A stretch of DNA of 6,220 bases from Atopobium sp. (lineage in GTDB: Bacteria > Actinomycetota > Coriobacteriia > Coriobacteriales > Atopobiaceae), in assembly GCA_015259035.1 (NCBI GenBank), contig JABZHC010000042.1, positions 1 to 6,220 of the forward strand. Direction: 5' to 3'. Positions 4,817 to 6,220 of the stretch are shown in pieces (positions within the stretch are counted from its first letter, which is position 1; every line of letters begins with the position of its first letter). The notes below the pieces were generated by a model, which had not been told where the DNA came from, searched no databases, and saw only the letters and a program-made list of their open reading frames with translations. Made by a program: the position numbers and the translations under genes.

Positions 4817-6220
4817 ATGATTTCTATGTCTGCGTTTGAAGTCCTAGGCCCCATTATGGTGGGACCTTCTTCCTCGCACACAGCAGGAGCCCTGCGCATT
4901 GCTCTGGTTGCACGCTCGCTTGCGCCAAAGCAGCTGGAGCGCGTTGAGTTTTGGCTCTACAACTCCTTCTCTCATACCCACCTTGGTCACGGCACCGATT
5001 ACGCTCTGATTGCAGGTATCTTAGGCCTTGCTCCAGACGATACGCGCGTCCGTGAAGCACTTACTCTGGCAGAAGAAGCCCATCTTAACTACAGCGTTAT
5101 TGAGAAGGGCGACGACGAGACTCTGCACCCAAACACCGTAGAAATTCACCTCTACGGCACAGATAACGTTCACGTTTCTGTTATGGGCGAGTCCGTAGGT
5201 GGCGGTCGTATTCGTATTTCTGGTGTTAACGGCGTACGCATTCGCATGTCTGGCGATATGCCCACCATCTTTGTTTCACATCGCGATAAACCCGGTGTTC
5301 TTGCAGCTCTCACTACTATTTTGGCCACGCAAAACATCAATGTTGCAACTATGCGCACCTTCCGCTCAGAGCGCGGCGGCTTTGCCCACACTGTCTTTGA
5401 GATTGACGAGCCTATTGAGCAGAAAGTCCTCGACCTCTTCCAACTGGCACCTCACGTTTCGTATGCCGCTCAGGTTTCTATTCCAGGAGCAGCTCCACAG
5501 GTCACAAACGACGTGCTTTCAGGAGCCTTTGACAACGGCGCAGATCTTCTCGCCAGGTGCTCTAAGACGGGAGCCTCTATTGGCCAGATTATGCGTCAGC
5601 GCGAGAAGGACCTGCGACCAGATGCCGACGTAGACGCCGAGATGGCTCACGTTCTTGAGATTATGCGCGACGAGGTTCACGACACTATTAAGACGCCTCG
5701 TCAGTCCATTGGTGGTCTGCTCAACGGTCAAGCCAAAACCGTAGCAAACACCCCAGCTGCAATCTCAAGTGCGCTTATGGGTACCACGCAAACACGAGCC
5801 GTTGCCTACGCTATGGCCGTGCTTGAGCGCTCAGCAACCATGGGCGTCATTGTTGCCGCTCCTACTGCAGGCGCTTCTGGCGTTGTACCGGGATCGCTTA
5901 TCTCGGTAGCAGAAGAGATTGGCGCCACCGACGAGCAAGTTATCTCTGCGCTTTGGAACGCCAGCGCTATTGGCGCCATCCTAACCACTAACGCGAGTGT
6001 TTCGGGTGCTGAGGGTGGCTGTCAGGCAGAGGTTGGTTCCGCTGCTGCCATGAGCGCATCTGCATTGACTGAGCTCTTAGGAGGCACTCCTCAGCAATGC
6101 TTGGATGCTGCTTCTATTGCCATCTCTAACCTTCTAGGACTAGTCTGTGACCCTGTCAGAGGACTGGTTGAATATCCTTGCCAAGATAGAAACGCTATTG
6201 GTGTAGCCGCTGCCGTAAGC
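4817..6220 (+). CDS. sdaA: L-serine dehydratase (L-serine ammonia-lyase), Fe-S type, single chain, 3' partial
   Basis: This enzyme deaminates L-serine to pyruvate and ammonia using an oxygen-sensitive [4Fe-4S] cluster, in the cytosol. 468 codons are present and the frame is still open at the window edge. The beta part comes first: GPSSSHTAGA at 16-25, GHGTD at 57-61. An ACT-type domain follows at about 150-218, with DKPGVLAAL at 157-165. The alpha part starts near 230, with PTAGASG at 349-355 and three cluster cysteines: C402 in GGCQAE, C444 in VCDPVRG and C455 in YPCQDRN. Their spacing (42 and 11 residues) equals what I recall for the Legionella enzyme. That enzyme's C-terminal cysteine, which caps the cluster, would lie beyond this window; by analogy the full protein should be about 517 residues. 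Beta and alpha are separate chains in Bacillus and fused in E. coli; here they are fused and retain the ACT domain of two-chain enzymes. The start was chosen by GGAG spacing. A terminator sits just upstream. Confidence 0.95.
   Translation, partial: MISMSAFEVLGPIMVGPSSSHTAGALRIALVARSLAPKQLERVEFWLYNSFSHTHLGHGTDYALIAGILGLAPDDTRVREALTLAEEAHLNYSVIEKGDDETLHPNTVEIHLYGTDNVHVSVMGESVGGGRIRISGVNGVRIRMSGDMPTIFVSHRDKPGVLAALTTILATQNINVATMRTFRSERGGFAHTVFEIDEPIEQKVLDLFQLAPHVSYAAQVSIPGAAPQVTNDVLSGAFDNGADLLARCSKTGASIGQIMRQREKDLRPDADVDAEMAHVLEIMRDEVHDTIKTPRQSIGGLLNGQAKTVANTPAAISSALMGTTQTRAVAYAMAVLERSATMGVIVAAPTAGASGVVPGSLISVAEEIGATDEQVISALWNASAIGAILTTNASVSGAEGGCQAEVGSAAAMSASALTELLGGTPQQCLDAASIAISNLLGLVCDPVRGLVEYPCQDRNAIGVAAAVS

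Noticed and set aside
4826..6220. Alternative ATG start of the serine dehydratase
   Set aside because: The GGAG at 4807-4810 is 6 bases from ATG 4817 and 15 bases from ATG 4826, so the upstream ATG is the better choice.
1..6220. Defence system, CRISPR, mobile element or other undescribed multi-gene system
   Set aside because: All five genes belong to recognisable core-type families and are well spaced. There are no repeats flanking a block, no transposase or integrase and no RNA gene. The lone exonuclease domain is not enough to propose a defence system.

Overview
This 6.2 kb window looks like ordinary chromosome of a low- to mid-GC (about half G+C by eye) anaerobic or microaerophilic bacterium. 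The style of the proteins and the gene set (a single-chain Fe-S L-serine dehydratase, a TTG-started GluRS and an M18 aminopeptidase) made me think of the Coriobacteriia (Atopobium/Lancefieldella-like). That placement is an impression from reading the proteins, not a search result. I see no mobile element, CRISPR array, tRNA, rRNA or phage gene.

Layout. Positions 1-524 (minus) hold the N-terminal 174 residues of a spermidine-synthase-fold, SAM-binding protein that leaves the window on the left. Just upstream of it on the same strand is a complete M18-family aminopeptidase (598-1956, minus). The 73-base gap between them has no terminator, so the two may be one transcription unit. A divergent intergenic region (1957-2109) separates them from a rightward block: a DEDDh-type 3'-5' exonuclease-domain protein with an unassigned N-terminal part (2110-3078), glutamyl-tRNA synthetase gltX (3170-4684, TTG start), a strong rho-independent terminator (4750-4784), and a single-chain L-serine dehydratase (from 4817) that runs off the right edge.

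Function. The genes are housekeeping or central metabolism: peptide turnover, nucleic-acid processing, tRNA charging, and serine deamination to pyruvate plus ammonia. They do not form an obvious single pathway. Amino-acid supply (peptidase), glutamate use (GluRS) and serine catabolism would fit an amino-acid-fermenting lifestyle, but that is inference from gene content only.

The points most worth a second look are modest. The serine dehydratase has an ACT domain between its beta and alpha parts. The gltX-sdaA terminator can form a competing pairing. The exonuclease has an odd ExoII motif and an uncharacterised N-terminus. The spermidine-synthase-like protein lacks the usual aminopropyltransferase signature. 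I found no convincing evidence for an undescribed multi-gene system here.
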